A DNA stretch of 64,000 bases from a virus: positions 1-64,000 of the IMG/VR virus record IMGVR_UViG_3300028400_000006; one strand, 5' to 3'. Numbering within the stretch: the first letter of the stretch is position 1; every line of letters starts with the position of its first letter. Positions 6,859 through 14,084 of the stretch are shown here, in pieces. The notes under the pieces were generated by a model. It was not told the origin of the DNA. It searched no databases and saw only the letters and a list, made by a program, of their open reading frames with translations. The translations under genes were made by a program, and so were the position numbers.

Positions 6859-7155
6859 ATGCCGAAACTCTTGGTAACATTCGACCATCCCCGCATCGTG
6901 CGGAAAGCGAAAAGGCTGACTATCACGGTCGAGGCCGGCGACGCCGAGGTGCTGAAGGCCGTGCCCCGGCGCATCCTGATGGAGGGCACAGCCTACGATG
7001 CGCTGACTACCACCGGCGACCTGCGGGAAATCGAGAAGGACCTGCGGGACGCCATCGAGATGGAGCTGGGGTTGGACAACGAGGTGTCCATCTCCATCGA
7101 GGACTTCGATGAGGAAGAACACTGGGTGCGAACTATCGAGACAAGGGAGGAATGA
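6859..7155 (+). CDS. Small acidic protein, paralogue of next gene
   Basis: ATG at 6859 follows GGAGA. A 98-residue acidic alpha/beta protein with pattern RLTITVEAGDAEVLK, an ILMEGTAYDAL segment, an acidic helix EKDLRDAIEMELG and a final strand VSISIED. The gene at 7152 has the same order of elements with clear residue matches, so the pair arose by tandem duplication. Function unknown; small acidic early proteins are often inhibitors or DNA mimics, but nothing in the sequence proves that. Confidence 0.7.
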   Translation: MPKLLVTFDHPRIVRKAKRLTITVEAGDAEVLKAVPRRILMEGTAYDALTTTGDLREIEKDLRDAIEMELGLDNEVSISIEDFDEEEHWVRTIETREE

Positions 7156-7454
7156 CGGTGGCGATGGTGATCATGACGGTCGACAAGGCCCGGCTTCTCC
7201 GGGAGGGGCGGGTGACCATCATTATCGATACCGACAACCCGGAGGCGCTGAAAGATATCGAGGGTGCGATCCTCTTGGAGTCGTTTGTGTTCGATATACT
7301 GGTGGCGCGCCCGGAAGAACATGACGATATCGCACAGGACCTGCAGACCGCCATTGAAGGAGAGGTGGGCGTGCCCTGTAGGGTGACCATCATTGTCGAG
7401 AAGGCAACCGAGGAAGTGAACCTGAAGCCACGGATCGAAGTGAAGGAAGACTGA
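7152..7454 (+). CDS. Small acidic protein, paralogue of previous gene
   Basis: Overlaps the upstream gene by ATGA. GGGAGG at 7145-7150 is too close to ATG 7152, so GTG 7158 or ATG 7164 may be the true start. RVTIIIDTDNPEALK, AILLESFVFDIL, AQDLQTAIEGEVG and VTIIVEK align one-to-one with segments of the gene at 6859. Family unknown. Confidence 0.65.
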   Translation: MTVAMVIMTVDKARLLREGRVTIIIDTDNPEALKDIEGAILLESFVFDILVARPEEHDDIAQDLQTAIEGEVGVPCRVTIIVEKATEEVNLKPRIEVKED

Positions 7455-7456
7455 CC

Positions 7457-7678
7457 ATGCCGAAGTATCGTGTGCTGCTGCAGACCTTGGAAGTCAACGT
7501 GCACGAGGTCATTATCGAGTCTGATGAGGACCTCGCGAAAACGGAACTGGAGGACATGGCGCTGGATGCTTTCTTCGACAAGGACTTGCCGGAAGGTAAG
7601 AAGGCCACTGTCCTATTTAGCGATGACGGTGAGACTGTCGAAGGGCCGGAAGTTGTGGGGGTCAACGAAGAAGATTGA
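7457..7678 (+). CDS. Small acidic protein (73 aa)
   Basis: ATG at 7457 follows AAGGAAG and lies 2 bases after the previous stop. Strongly acidic with a beta-strand start (YRVLLQTLEVNVHEVIIES), then an acidic helix and a short C-terminal strand. The layout is reminiscent of its two upstream neighbours, but similarity is too weak to call it a third paralogue. Function unknown. Confidence 0.65.
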   Translation: MPKYRVLLQTLEVNVHEVIIESDEDLAKTELEDMALDAFFDKDLPEGKKATVLFSDDGETVEGPEVVGVNEED

Positions 7679-7680
7679 AC

Positions 7681-7824
7681 ATGCGGAGCATCATACTTGA
7701 GCCGGTGCCGAGCTGGATGAAGCTGCAACCAAATGGCGGCGGAGGAGTTTGGGCTTGGCAGCAACGACGCGCTAGCTTGATGAGGGTGCTGAACCAATTC
7801 AACGGAAGGGAAGTCTGGCTATGA
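7681..7824 (+). CDS. Short protein (47 aa) coupled to next gene
   Basis: This frame fills the space between two genes exactly. ATG is 2 bases after the upstream TGA and the stop TGA overlaps the next start as ATGA. The product has Trp-rich segments (SWMKLQPNGGGGVWAWQQRR) and no recognised family. Support comes from the tight gene chain; the ribosome binding site (GAAGAAG) is weak. Confidence 0.5.
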   Translation: MRSIILEPVPSWMKLQPNGGGGVWAWQQRRASLMRVLNQFNGREVWL

Positions 7825-8468
7825 CCGAGACGGTAATCTTTCTGCCGGCATGGTATGATCCCGACGACCATGATCCGTTCGACACCGAGGCGCGGTTTGA
7901 ACTGGACCCAGACAATTTCTGCGACTGCAAGCCACCGGAACGCCTGCGCCGGCAGTTTCTCGACACGGTGCCGTGGGAGGCGTTCTGGAGTAAGTGGCGC
8001 GTTGCGTTGCAATCATGCTTGGCCACCTATCTGCGGGTGAAAACAAATGGCGAATGCCAATTGGCGTTTGCTTTTGATGACACATGGATGGCGCGGGTGT
8101 CGCTGGCGGCAGCGGCGAAGCGGCTTGGTATGGATGAAGATGATGTGTGGGAGTTGTCTGCGGGCACCCGTGTTCGCTTCGACAAGCTGATGTGTGAAGC
8201 CTATGAGCTAACAATGGACGACATCCATCAGGACCTCGTGGACAATTACAATCTGCCGGATGTTTTTGGGATCCTGGAAGAGATTGCAGCGCAGCATGGC
8301 GAATTGCTGCGCAAAGCGACGGAGCATCGCCAGCGGGGTATGGACCAGACGGCCGAACATTTGCACAAAAAAGCAACGCAGGCGGCGCGGGCGAAGCTGG
8401 CGCTGCGTATCGCCGAAGAGCTGAAGGAGCGTTACACCGATGTCACAGCTGATACGTGCCGCGCTTGA
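7821..8468 (+). CDS. Unrecognised early protein (215 aa)
   Basis: ATG at 7821 with GGAAGGGAAG upstream. The N-terminus is acidic and Cys-containing (FCDCKPPERLRRQF); residues 120-215 are long charged helices (HGELLRKATEHRQRGMDQ), possibly coiled coil. No family recognised. Its 3' end contains palindrome copy 9 (encoding RYTDV) and overlaps the next gene by 29 bases. Confidence 0.7.
   Translation: MTETVIFLPAWYDPDDHDPFDTEARFELDPDNFCDCKPPERLRRQFLDTVPWEAFWSKWRVALQSCLATYLRVKTNGECQLAFAFDDTWMARVSLAAAAKRLGMDEDDVWELSAGTRVRFDKLMCEAYELTMDDIHQDLVDNYNLPDVFGILEEIAAQHGELLRKATEHRQRGMDQTAEHLHKKATQAARAKLALRIAEELKERYTDVTADTCRA
8431..8446. promoter_or_regulatory. 16-bp palindrome copy 9
   Basis: GTTACACCGATGTCAC. 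The ATG inside the element is the start codon of the gene at 8440, so anything bound here would cover that start. Confidence 0.65.
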
Positions 8469-8880
8469 TGGCACATTGGCGTGGGAAGAGGCGCGGGCAT
8501 ACCTGGAGGAGGCCAGTCCCTCCCTGCCGTCGCCGTATCGCCAGCTGTTCCAACAGGCGATGCGGGCGGCGCAGGCGTCGCCGGATGCGTGGCGGGAGGT
8601 GGTGGTGCTTATCGCCGCCGCTTTCGCCAACGACGGGTACGCCTTTGCCGCATATGCTCCCCTGCTGGTGAAGGCGGCCATACACACCCTTCAGGCGGGT
8701 AAGGCGCGGGGCGAGCCCCGCATGATCAACACCACCCTACCGAAGCTGCATGACAGCCCAGGGTTGGATCTGACTTGGACCTACCGCCGCCTACATGTGG
8801 AGGTGTCACTGCCGCCTGACGTGCCGAGCGCGGCGGTCTACTCGTTATTGTTGAACGTGGAGGTGGAGAAGCTGAAATGA
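8440..8880 (+). CDS. Unrecognised early protein (146 aa)
   Basis: The start codon lies inside palindrome copy 9; AAGGAG at 8424-8429 is the ribosome binding site. Ala-rich helices occupy residues ~1-85, followed by a beta-type segment (TWTYRRLHVEVSLPPDV) and a final strand. No family recognised. It overlaps the clamp gene by ATGA, so the two are probably translated together. Confidence 0.7.
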   Translation: MSQLIRAALDGTLAWEEARAYLEEASPSLPSPYRQLFQQAMRAAQASPDAWREVVVLIAAAFANDGYAFAAYAPLLVKAAIHTLQAGKARGEPRMINTTLPKLHDSPGLDLTWTYRRLHVEVSLPPDVPSAAVYSLLLNVEVEKLK

Positions 8881-9893
8881 AAAGGACGCTGAAGGCCCTG
8901 AAGACTTACTGCTACAAAGAGTGGCGGCGGTCGCCGGAGATGGCCACCGTGCGCGTCGTCAACCCCGGCGAACTGCAATTCTGCGATGGTCGCATCGACG
9001 TGCATCTATACAGGAAAGGGGTGCAGGGGCCGCAGGACAAGGCCGCGCCGCTGGAGCCGCTGATGAAAGGCTTCGATAAGCTCGACATTGATGACGAAGG
9101 TGAAGCCTTCATCGAGGGAGACGATATGGCTCTGCTGGTTGAGGCAGAGCAGTGGCATGGCCAGGAGCTGAAGGTGGGGCCGTGGGACGACGCCCACGCC
9201 ATCACCGACACGCGCTGGATGAAGGCGGCGGTGGAGATGCTAGCGCCGGCGATGGCGAACGAGGAAGCGCGCTATTATCTCAACGCCATCGCCATCGACG
9301 ACCATGACATCGTGGCCGTCAACGGGCGCATCCTGGCGACGCTGGCGACGCCGGTGAAGCTGTATGACAACGTGAAGCCGTTCCTCATCTGGCGCAACGC
9401 GGTGCCGGTCATCAAAGCGATGATCAATGACTTCGACCTACCCGAAGCGGTCTTCTACGACATGACCGACAACAACATGTGCCTCGTGTTCGACGGAGCG
9501 GAGCTAACCATCCGCACCATCGAGAACCACCACTATCCCGATTGGCGTCGAGTCATTCCTTATGACGCCCCACTCCGGGGGAAAGTGCAGGCGGATGTTT
9601 TCGTGAAAGCGTGCCGCCAGTTAAAGAAAATGGGCGCCCGCTCCGTGACGTGGGCGAACGGCCGCCTCATGGCGCGTTTACCTGAAGGCAAGATCAGTGT
9701 TGATATGTCGGGTATTCGAGATGATGCACTCATTCGCCTGGTCCCGGAAGAGGCCATTGCTCTGCTGGCGCCGCTGAAGAAGCGCACGGTGCGGCTCTAT
9801 CAGAAAGACCCATCGTCGCCGATACGGTTCGAGGTGATGGAGCCGGTGGAGGCCGGCAAGTGGACGGGCGTTGCCATGCCTGCCCGCTTTTGA
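8877..9893 (+). CDS. DnaN-like sliding clamp (beta clamp) homologue
   Basis: A 338-residue protein with the hallmarks of bacterial DNA polymerase III beta subunits, slightly shorter than the usual ~370. The middle domain begins near residue 112 (WMKAAVEMLAPAMANEEARY) and continues with LNAIAIDD and VNGRILATLA, the clamp pattern of a lineup ending in a DGxRLA-type motif. HHYPDWRRVIP near residue 215 matches the conserved (Y/F)PDYRRVIP of DnaN. The C-terminal part ends in DPSSPIRFEVMEP, as in clamp domain 3. The N-terminal ~100 residues are divergent. Inferred role: processivity ring for phage replication. No clamp loader is visible in the window, so host loader use is possible. Confidence 0.75.
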   Translation: MKRTLKALKTYCYKEWRRSPEMATVRVVNPGELQFCDGRIDVHLYRKGVQGPQDKAAPLEPLMKGFDKLDIDDEGEAFIEGDDMALLVEAEQWHGQELKVGPWDDAHAITDTRWMKAAVEMLAPAMANEEARYYLNAIAIDDHDIVAVNGRILATLATPVKLYDNVKPFLIWRNAVPVIKAMINDFDLPEAVFYDMTDNNMCLVFDGAELTIRTIENHHYPDWRRVIPYDAPLRGKVQADVFVKACRQLKKMGARSVTWANGRLMARLPEGKISVDMSGIRDDALIRLVPEEAIALLAPLKKRTVRLYQKDPSSPIRFEVMEPVEAGKWTGVAMPARF

Positions 9894-9894
9894 C

Positions 9895-9910
9895 GTTACA
9901 TCGGAGTAAC
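9895..9910. promoter_or_regulatory. 16-bp palindrome copy 10
   Basis: GTTACATCGGAGTAAC. The GGAG within the right half is the only plausible ribosome binding site for the gene at 9914. Confidence 0.7.
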
Positions 9911-9913
9911 GCC

Positions 9914-10231
9914 ATGATCTGGGGTGAGCGGTTCGAGCTTTTTCACCAGCTACATATGACCAGGCGTATGCTGCGCCGTATACAATGCCATGCGCAGCTG
10001 GTACCGGAATTACTGTTGGCGTATCGTCTGCTATGTTTACATCTACAACGGGCGGACCTGACGACATCTCTATGCCAGATCGCCATAGTAAACGTGCGCC
10101 TTAAGGTGCTGATCTTGATGAACAATTGTAAATTGCTGGATACGCTTCCTACGCATAGGCCCCTGCTGGCGCGTCGCTTGTCCGAAGCGGCGAGGGAAGT
10201 TGTGGGCGACATAAGGGAGGCATTCGCATGA
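9914..10231 (+). CDS. Small helical early protein (105 aa)
   Basis: ATG at 9914 is 3 bases after palindrome copy 10, whose GGAG acts as ribosome binding site. The product is Leu/Arg-rich and helical throughout (RRMLRRIQCHAQLVPELLLA, RLKVLILMNNCKLLD), without a recognisable family. It may form a helical bundle. Confidence 0.6.
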   Translation: MIWGERFELFHQLHMTRRMLRRIQCHAQLVPELLLAYRLLCLHLQRADLTTSLCQIAIVNVRLKVLILMNNCKLLDTLPTHRPLLARRLSEAAREVVGDIREAFA

Positions 10232-10275
10232 AGAAGACCTTTGAATTGCATAGGCGCTAAAGTAGGTGAGGAGAG

Positions 10276-10590
10276 ATGATGGGACCACATGAGTATCAGA
10301 GACGGCAGCGGGAGTGGCTGTCGCCGCATGCGCTGCTGCACTACGACCGGCGCCGCCTGCGGCGCATGAATGACCCAGTGTCCCGGCTGACCCATGCGCT
10401 CTTGTGCGATGTGTTGAAGCGGGTTTCGCCGATGGTGTTGCCGTCGTCGCTACTCTATACGCTACGGGTGATGTCCATGTTTTCGGGCGCTATACGCGGC
10501 GCCACGTATATCATACCCGTTGAACGCCGCCTGTATAACCTGGAAGCCCTGCGGCATAATGCCAGGAAAGTGCTGAAGGAGGTGCGATGA
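10276..10590 (+). CDS. Small basic early protein (104 aa)
   Basis: Start at ATG 10276 or 10279 behind GAGGAGAG. Arg-rich and helical (HEYQRRQREW, DRRRLRRMNDP). Together with the three following genes it forms a run of small helical proteins of similar size. No family recognised. Confidence 0.65.
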   Translation: MMGPHEYQRRQREWLSPHALLHYDRRRLRRMNDPVSRLTHALLCDVLKRVSPMVLPSSLLYTLRVMSMFSGAIRGATYIIPVERRLYNLEALRHNARKVLKEVR

Positions 10591-10591
10591 A

Positions 10592-10885
10592 GTGATGTGT
10601 AGTGAAGATGCAAGCATGAAGGCGGTGAAGGTTTTGCGTGAGGCAGCGCAGCGGTTGCGCGCGCGTGGCGAGGCGAAGCTGGCGGCGCAAGTGTCGCTGG
10701 CGGCGCGAGCGGTGGAGCTGTTACCTGCGGACGCGTGGGACTCTCCAACTCTGGCGGAGCTTTGGTTTGCGGTGACTATGGTGAAGGCGCTCGCACATGG
10801 TCGGCGCCCATCCGGAGTGTCGTTGCATTTAACTACAGTGCTAAACCTTGTGCGGCGGGTTCAAGATGAAGAGTTACCGGGTTAA
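10592..10885 (+). CDS. Small helical protein, paralogue of gene at 10866
   Basis: GTG 10592 or ATG 10595 behind AAGGAGG at 10576-10582. Residues ~9-70 read VKVLREAAQRLRARGEAKLA then an Ala-rich helix and a Trp-containing segment (LAELWFAVTMVKALAHG). The next gene has the same series of helices with matching spacing, indicating tandem duplication. Unknown function. Confidence 0.65.
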   Translation: MMCSEDASMKAVKVLREAAQRLRARGEAKLAAQVSLAARAVELLPADAWDSPTLAELWFAVTMVKALAHGRRPSGVSLHLTTVLNLVRRVQDEELPG

Positions 10886-11147
10886 TCGGGAAACGGTTTT
10901 ACGCACCCTACGTAGGGGTTGCGAGCGTTTGAAGCGTATGGGGGAGGATCGTTTGGTGGCACAGCTGATGTTAGCTATCCGCACCCTTGAATTGACTGAT
11001 GAGGACGCCTTTCCGTATTTCGAATGGAGTGATCTTGTCTTTACCACTTCGATGTTTGAGGTGGCGATGAATGCGGAACTTCCGGGCCAAGTTATAGAAA
11101 GTGCACGGCATATATGCCTTGTGGTTGAGCGTGTTACAGCGAAGTAA
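10866..11147 (+). CDS. Small helical protein, paralogue of gene at 10592
   Basis: ATG at 10866 overlaps the end of the upstream paralogue by 20 bases, which suggests coupling; no strong ribosome binding site. CERLKRMGEDRLVAQLMLAI and WSDLVFTTSMFEVAMNAELP align with its neighbour. The TAA stop is part of palindrome copy 11. Confidence 0.65.
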   Translation: MKSYRVNRETVLRTLRRGCERLKRMGEDRLVAQLMLAIRTLELTDEDAFPYFEWSDLVFTTSMFEVAMNAELPGQVIESARHICLVVERVTAK

Positions 11148-11148
11148 C
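11133..11148. promoter_or_regulatory. 16-bp palindrome copy 11
   Basis: GTTACAGCGAAGTAAC. As in copy 7, it contains the upstream TAA stop and is followed directly by GGAGG, the next ribosome binding site. Confidence 0.7.
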
Positions 11149-11158
11149 GGAGGTGGTG

Positions 11159-11605
11159 ATGCTGGAGGAAGTGATGGGGCGGATAGTGGAAGACCAGCTT
11201 CTCTCCCCACATGAAAAACAAAAACTGCTTGCGAAGACACAACTGGCGGCGCAAGCGTTGAAGCAGGCAGGTAGGCTGTCCGACAAACAACAAAGGATGG
11301 TGCGGCGCCTGGTTATACTGATAACCACCGCCATGGACGCCCTTGATATTGTCACGGCAAATGCGGCCTTATCGGAAATTGTTCGAGTAGCCAACGGTGC
11401 CGAGTGGCGACAGTATAAGGGCTACTCTACACAATCAGTAATCCAACACACTGTATGGGAATTGGAAGCGCCGAATAAGAAACTGGCTGAAGCCTTCCTG
11501 TATTATGAGTTCGATGGCGCTGATGAAGAACTGGCGAGGCGTCTCGGAGAAGAGCTGTATGCCGAAGACGCTGATGTTGACCTTGAAGTGGAGGGGGTGG
11601 AGTGA
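11159..11605 (+). CDS. Unrecognised early protein (148 aa)
   Basis: ATG at 11159 is served by GGAGG at 11149-11153; GTG 11153 is possible but overlaps the ribosome binding site. Helical with an acidic C-terminus (EELYAEDADVDLEVEGVE). No family recognised. Overlaps the next gene as TGATG. Confidence 0.65.
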   Translation: MLEEVMGRIVEDQLLSPHEKQKLLAKTQLAAQALKQAGRLSDKQQRMVRRLVILITTAMDALDIVTANAALSEIVRVANGAEWRQYKGYSTQSVIQHTVWELEAPNKKLAEAFLYYEFDGADEELARRLGEELYAEDADVDLEVEGVE

Positions 11606-11946
11606 TGAGGGACGTGATCGCAGCCTTGAAGAAGCTTGACTTACCTGCCCATGAGCGGCTGGCGCTGGAGTATATCGATGACGTGGTAATTGACACAGAT
11701 GACATTGAGGATGTCATTCGAGAACTGGAGGAGACGGACATTGCTGCCGGCTCTGGCATCGCTTCGGACTTGATGTTCACAGACAAGGTTTACGAGTGGG
11801 TGCGAGAACATGTTGAAGCTTTTGACGAAGTTATCAGAAGTGGGCTGTTGGAAGGATATGGATACCGAAGCCTTGTGACGGTGGTGTGGGTTATTATCGA
11901 ACTCGGTGCGCGGGACCTGGCGGCGCGGTTGAGGGGTGAGCTATGA
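11605..11946 (+). CDS. Small acidic early protein (113 aa)
   Basis: ATG 11605 overlaps the previous stop. The first half is acidic (YIDDVVIDTDDIEDVIRELE); the second half is helical and hydrophobic (YRSLVTVVWVIIELGARDLA), perhaps amphipathic. It ends in ATGA overlapping the next gene. Function unknown. Confidence 0.65.
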   Translation: MRDVIAALKKLDLPAHERLALEYIDDVVIDTDDIEDVIRELEETDIAAGSGIASDLMFTDKVYEWVREHVEAFDEVIRSGLLEGYGYRSLVTVVWVIIELGARDLAARLRGEL

Positions 11947-12977
11947 AGTCGTTCACGTCGTTGGCGGTGCGGTTCCTCTCCGGCGAAACGGAAGGGCGAT
12001 ACAAACACTACCACATCGAAGGCGACTGGCTGGCCTCGCATCAGCAAAGCGAGAGTTACCCTCTTGCTTATCGTCCCACTTTTCGGCGTGTGTTTGTCGC
12101 CTATCCCCATGAACGTGTGAGCAGGGCCTATCACATCTTGCTGGACCTTGCGCGGGCGAAACCTTCTTTGCGGCTGCATCTCGCCAATGCTTCCTTGTTG
12201 GCTGGCGGTTATTCGCTGGCGCAGAGGGGCGCCCTTCCTGCCTTTGGCGCAGGGCGGGAGATGCTTTTGAAGGCGGCCCTGCTGGAGATAGGGGACAAGA
12301 TCACGGACATTATCACAGCTTCCTCTTACTCCACGCTTTACCTGCTAGACACGTTTTGCGGCGAGCCCATGCGAGAAGAGCTAATAAAGCGTTGGCGCTG
12401 GGGTGGGTGGGAAGTGGTCTTGCCTGGTCGATTGGTGTCGGGGATCAAGACCATGCTGATGGAAGACCTTAACCGGCGCTGGAAACGTTTTACGCCTGAA
12501 GATGGCGTAGAGGTGGCGCTTCGCTTACTGCATCTGGCGGCGCATGCGCAGAAAGTGCGGCATCGCGCCATGGAGTGGCTGCGGCGCAAGAGCAAACGTA
12601 AGCTCCTTCTGGTCGGCAGGAACGGCGAGTACGCCACTCTGCGGCTGAATGACGTGGAGTTGCCTCCGATTTATAACACTACCACGATCAAAAGGTTTTA
12701 CCGCCGCGCAGCGCTGGTGGTGCAGGCGGCGCTTCGGGAAGCGCTACGCCGGCAGGACTGGAAGGCGGGTGTGTTTGTTCAGCTTGCGTGGATGGCGGGG
12801 GGCAGCGCGGCGTATATCGACGCTGTTTCTCGCCCGAAAGAGCAGCGCGGGTCTGCGTTTCGTGACTGGCTGTATTGGCTGACACATGTTGATCTGTCAG
12901 CCAAAGAGGCAGCCACCGTGTTGAAAGTGGTTGAGCTGCATCGAAAGATGCAAATCCAGCAAAATGGAGGTGCGTGA
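11943..12977 (+). CDS. Unrecognised protein upstream of MoxR/VWA pair (344 aa)
   Basis: ATG at 11943 overlaps the previous gene (ATGA), and the end overlaps the ATPase gene (TGATG). No family recognised. It is basic and mainly helical, with an Arg/Lys cluster near residue 212 (WLRRKSKRKLLL) and many aromatic residues. Strict coupling to the MoxR-type ATPase suggests it belongs to that module, perhaps as substrate or adaptor (inference from position only). Confidence 0.7.
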   Translation: MKSFTSLAVRFLSGETEGRYKHYHIEGDWLASHQQSESYPLAYRPTFRRVFVAYPHERVSRAYHILLDLARAKPSLRLHLANASLLAGGYSLAQRGALPAFGAGREMLLKAALLEIGDKITDIITASSYSTLYLLDTFCGEPMREELIKRWRWGGWEVVLPGRLVSGIKTMLMEDLNRRWKRFTPEDGVEVALRLLHLAAHAQKVRHRAMEWLRRKSKRKLLLVGRNGEYATLRLNDVELPPIYNTTTIKRFYRRAALVVQAALREALRRQDWKAGVFVQLAWMAGGSAAYIDAVSRPKEQRGSAFRDWLYWLTHVDLSAKEAATVLKVVELHRKMQIQQNGGA

Positions 12978-14074
12978 TGGAACAAGCGATGAACAAGGTG
13001 ACGGTGGGTGGTCTGAAGAAGTTCGTGAAGCTGTCGGTGGATACCGGCCATGCGCTGTTTGTGCACGGCACGTTTGGTGTCGGCAAAACCGAGATTGTTG
13101 GCAGCACCCTGCGGGAGCTTGGCTACGAGCCGGTGGACTGGTTCCGGGCGTCGTCCATGTCTCCGGACACGCTGGCCGGCGTGCCCTACGTGGTCGGTGA
13201 AAAGCTCGCCCGCGCCGTGCCGGAAATTGTCGACGCATGCCAGCGCGTGGCGGCGCAGGGCAAGCGGCCGGCGCTGGTGATGGATGAGATGAACATCGCC
13301 ACACCGTCAATGCTCGGCGCCATGCTGCAGCTGCTGCGCGAGAAGCAGCTGGCCGGGTTCCACTTGCCTGACAGCACGCCGGTGATTGGTATGGGCAACC
13401 TGGCCACGGATGGCTCCATCGTCCATGAGTTGCCCCTGCCGGCGGCCAACCGTATGATGCATGTGGTGTTCACCGGCCCGACCTTCGAGGAATGGGAGCG
13501 TTGGGCCGGCGGCGCGGGCATTCATCCGGCGGTGATGAACACGCTGCGGGAACAACCGCACCTGCTCAATGAACGGGCGTCGTTGGAGGACCCGACGGCA
13601 GGTATCGGACGTATCGTGTGGGGCACGCCACGCACGTGGGCGATGCTGTCGGATCTGCTGAAGGCTGCGAAACGGGAGGATTACATGACCGTCGCCGCCA
13701 GCGTCGTCGGCGACGCCTGCGCCGTGGCGCTGGAGACGTCGCTGCAGGGGTTTTTCGAGACGGTATCCTTGAATGAAGTGCTGCGCTCGCCGGAGACGAC
13801 ACCGGTGCCGAACGTGGAGCATCCTGGCCATTGCTACATGCAGATGCTGCGGTTGCTGCAGGAGCTGGAAGCGATGAATGGCGTCGACATGCGCCGCCAG
13901 GCAGCGGATAAGCTGACTATTTATCTGAAGCGGATGGATCGTTCGTGGGTGGCGGCGGCGCTGGCGCTGGTATATCGCTCTATGCCGAAGGCCATGCAGG
14001 CGCTGTTTGATGGTCAGGCGGTGATGGAGCTGGGCCTGGAGGAGATCGGCGACGTGGTGATGAGCCTGGATTGA
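12977..14074 (+). CDS. MoxR-type AAA+ ATPase
   Basis: A 365-residue AAA+ protein. Walker A is GTFGVGKT at residues 31-38 and Walker B is VMDEMNIA with D103/E104. The Walker B region is followed by the long segment up to a sensor-like GMGNLATDGS, typical of the MoxR/AAA_5 group. ATG 12977 is preferred over GTG 12974. MoxR ATPases work as chaperone-like remodelling factors with VWA-domain partners, and a VWA protein is encoded directly downstream with only 10 bases between. Its target is unknown. Fold and pairing are well supported; the biological role is not. Confidence 0.8.
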   Translation: MEQAMNKVTVGGLKKFVKLSVDTGHALFVHGTFGVGKTEIVGSTLRELGYEPVDWFRASSMSPDTLAGVPYVVGEKLARAVPEIVDACQRVAAQGKRPALVMDEMNIATPSMLGAMLQLLREKQLAGFHLPDSTPVIGMGNLATDGSIVHELPLPAANRMMHVVFTGPTFEEWERWAGGAGIHPAVMNTLREQPHLLNERASLEDPTAGIGRIVWGTPRTWAMLSDLLKAAKREDYMTVAASVVGDACAVALETSLQGFFETVSLNEVLRSPETTPVPNVEHPGHCYMQMLRLLQELEAMNGVDMRRQAADKLTIYLKRMDRSWVAAALALVYRSMPKAMQALFDGQAVMELGLEEIGDVVMSLD

Positions 14075-14084
14075 GGAGGTGGTG

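Noticed and set aside
10228-10260. Ten-codon frame starting at ATG 10228
   Set aside because: Too short to support and without its own good ribosome binding site.
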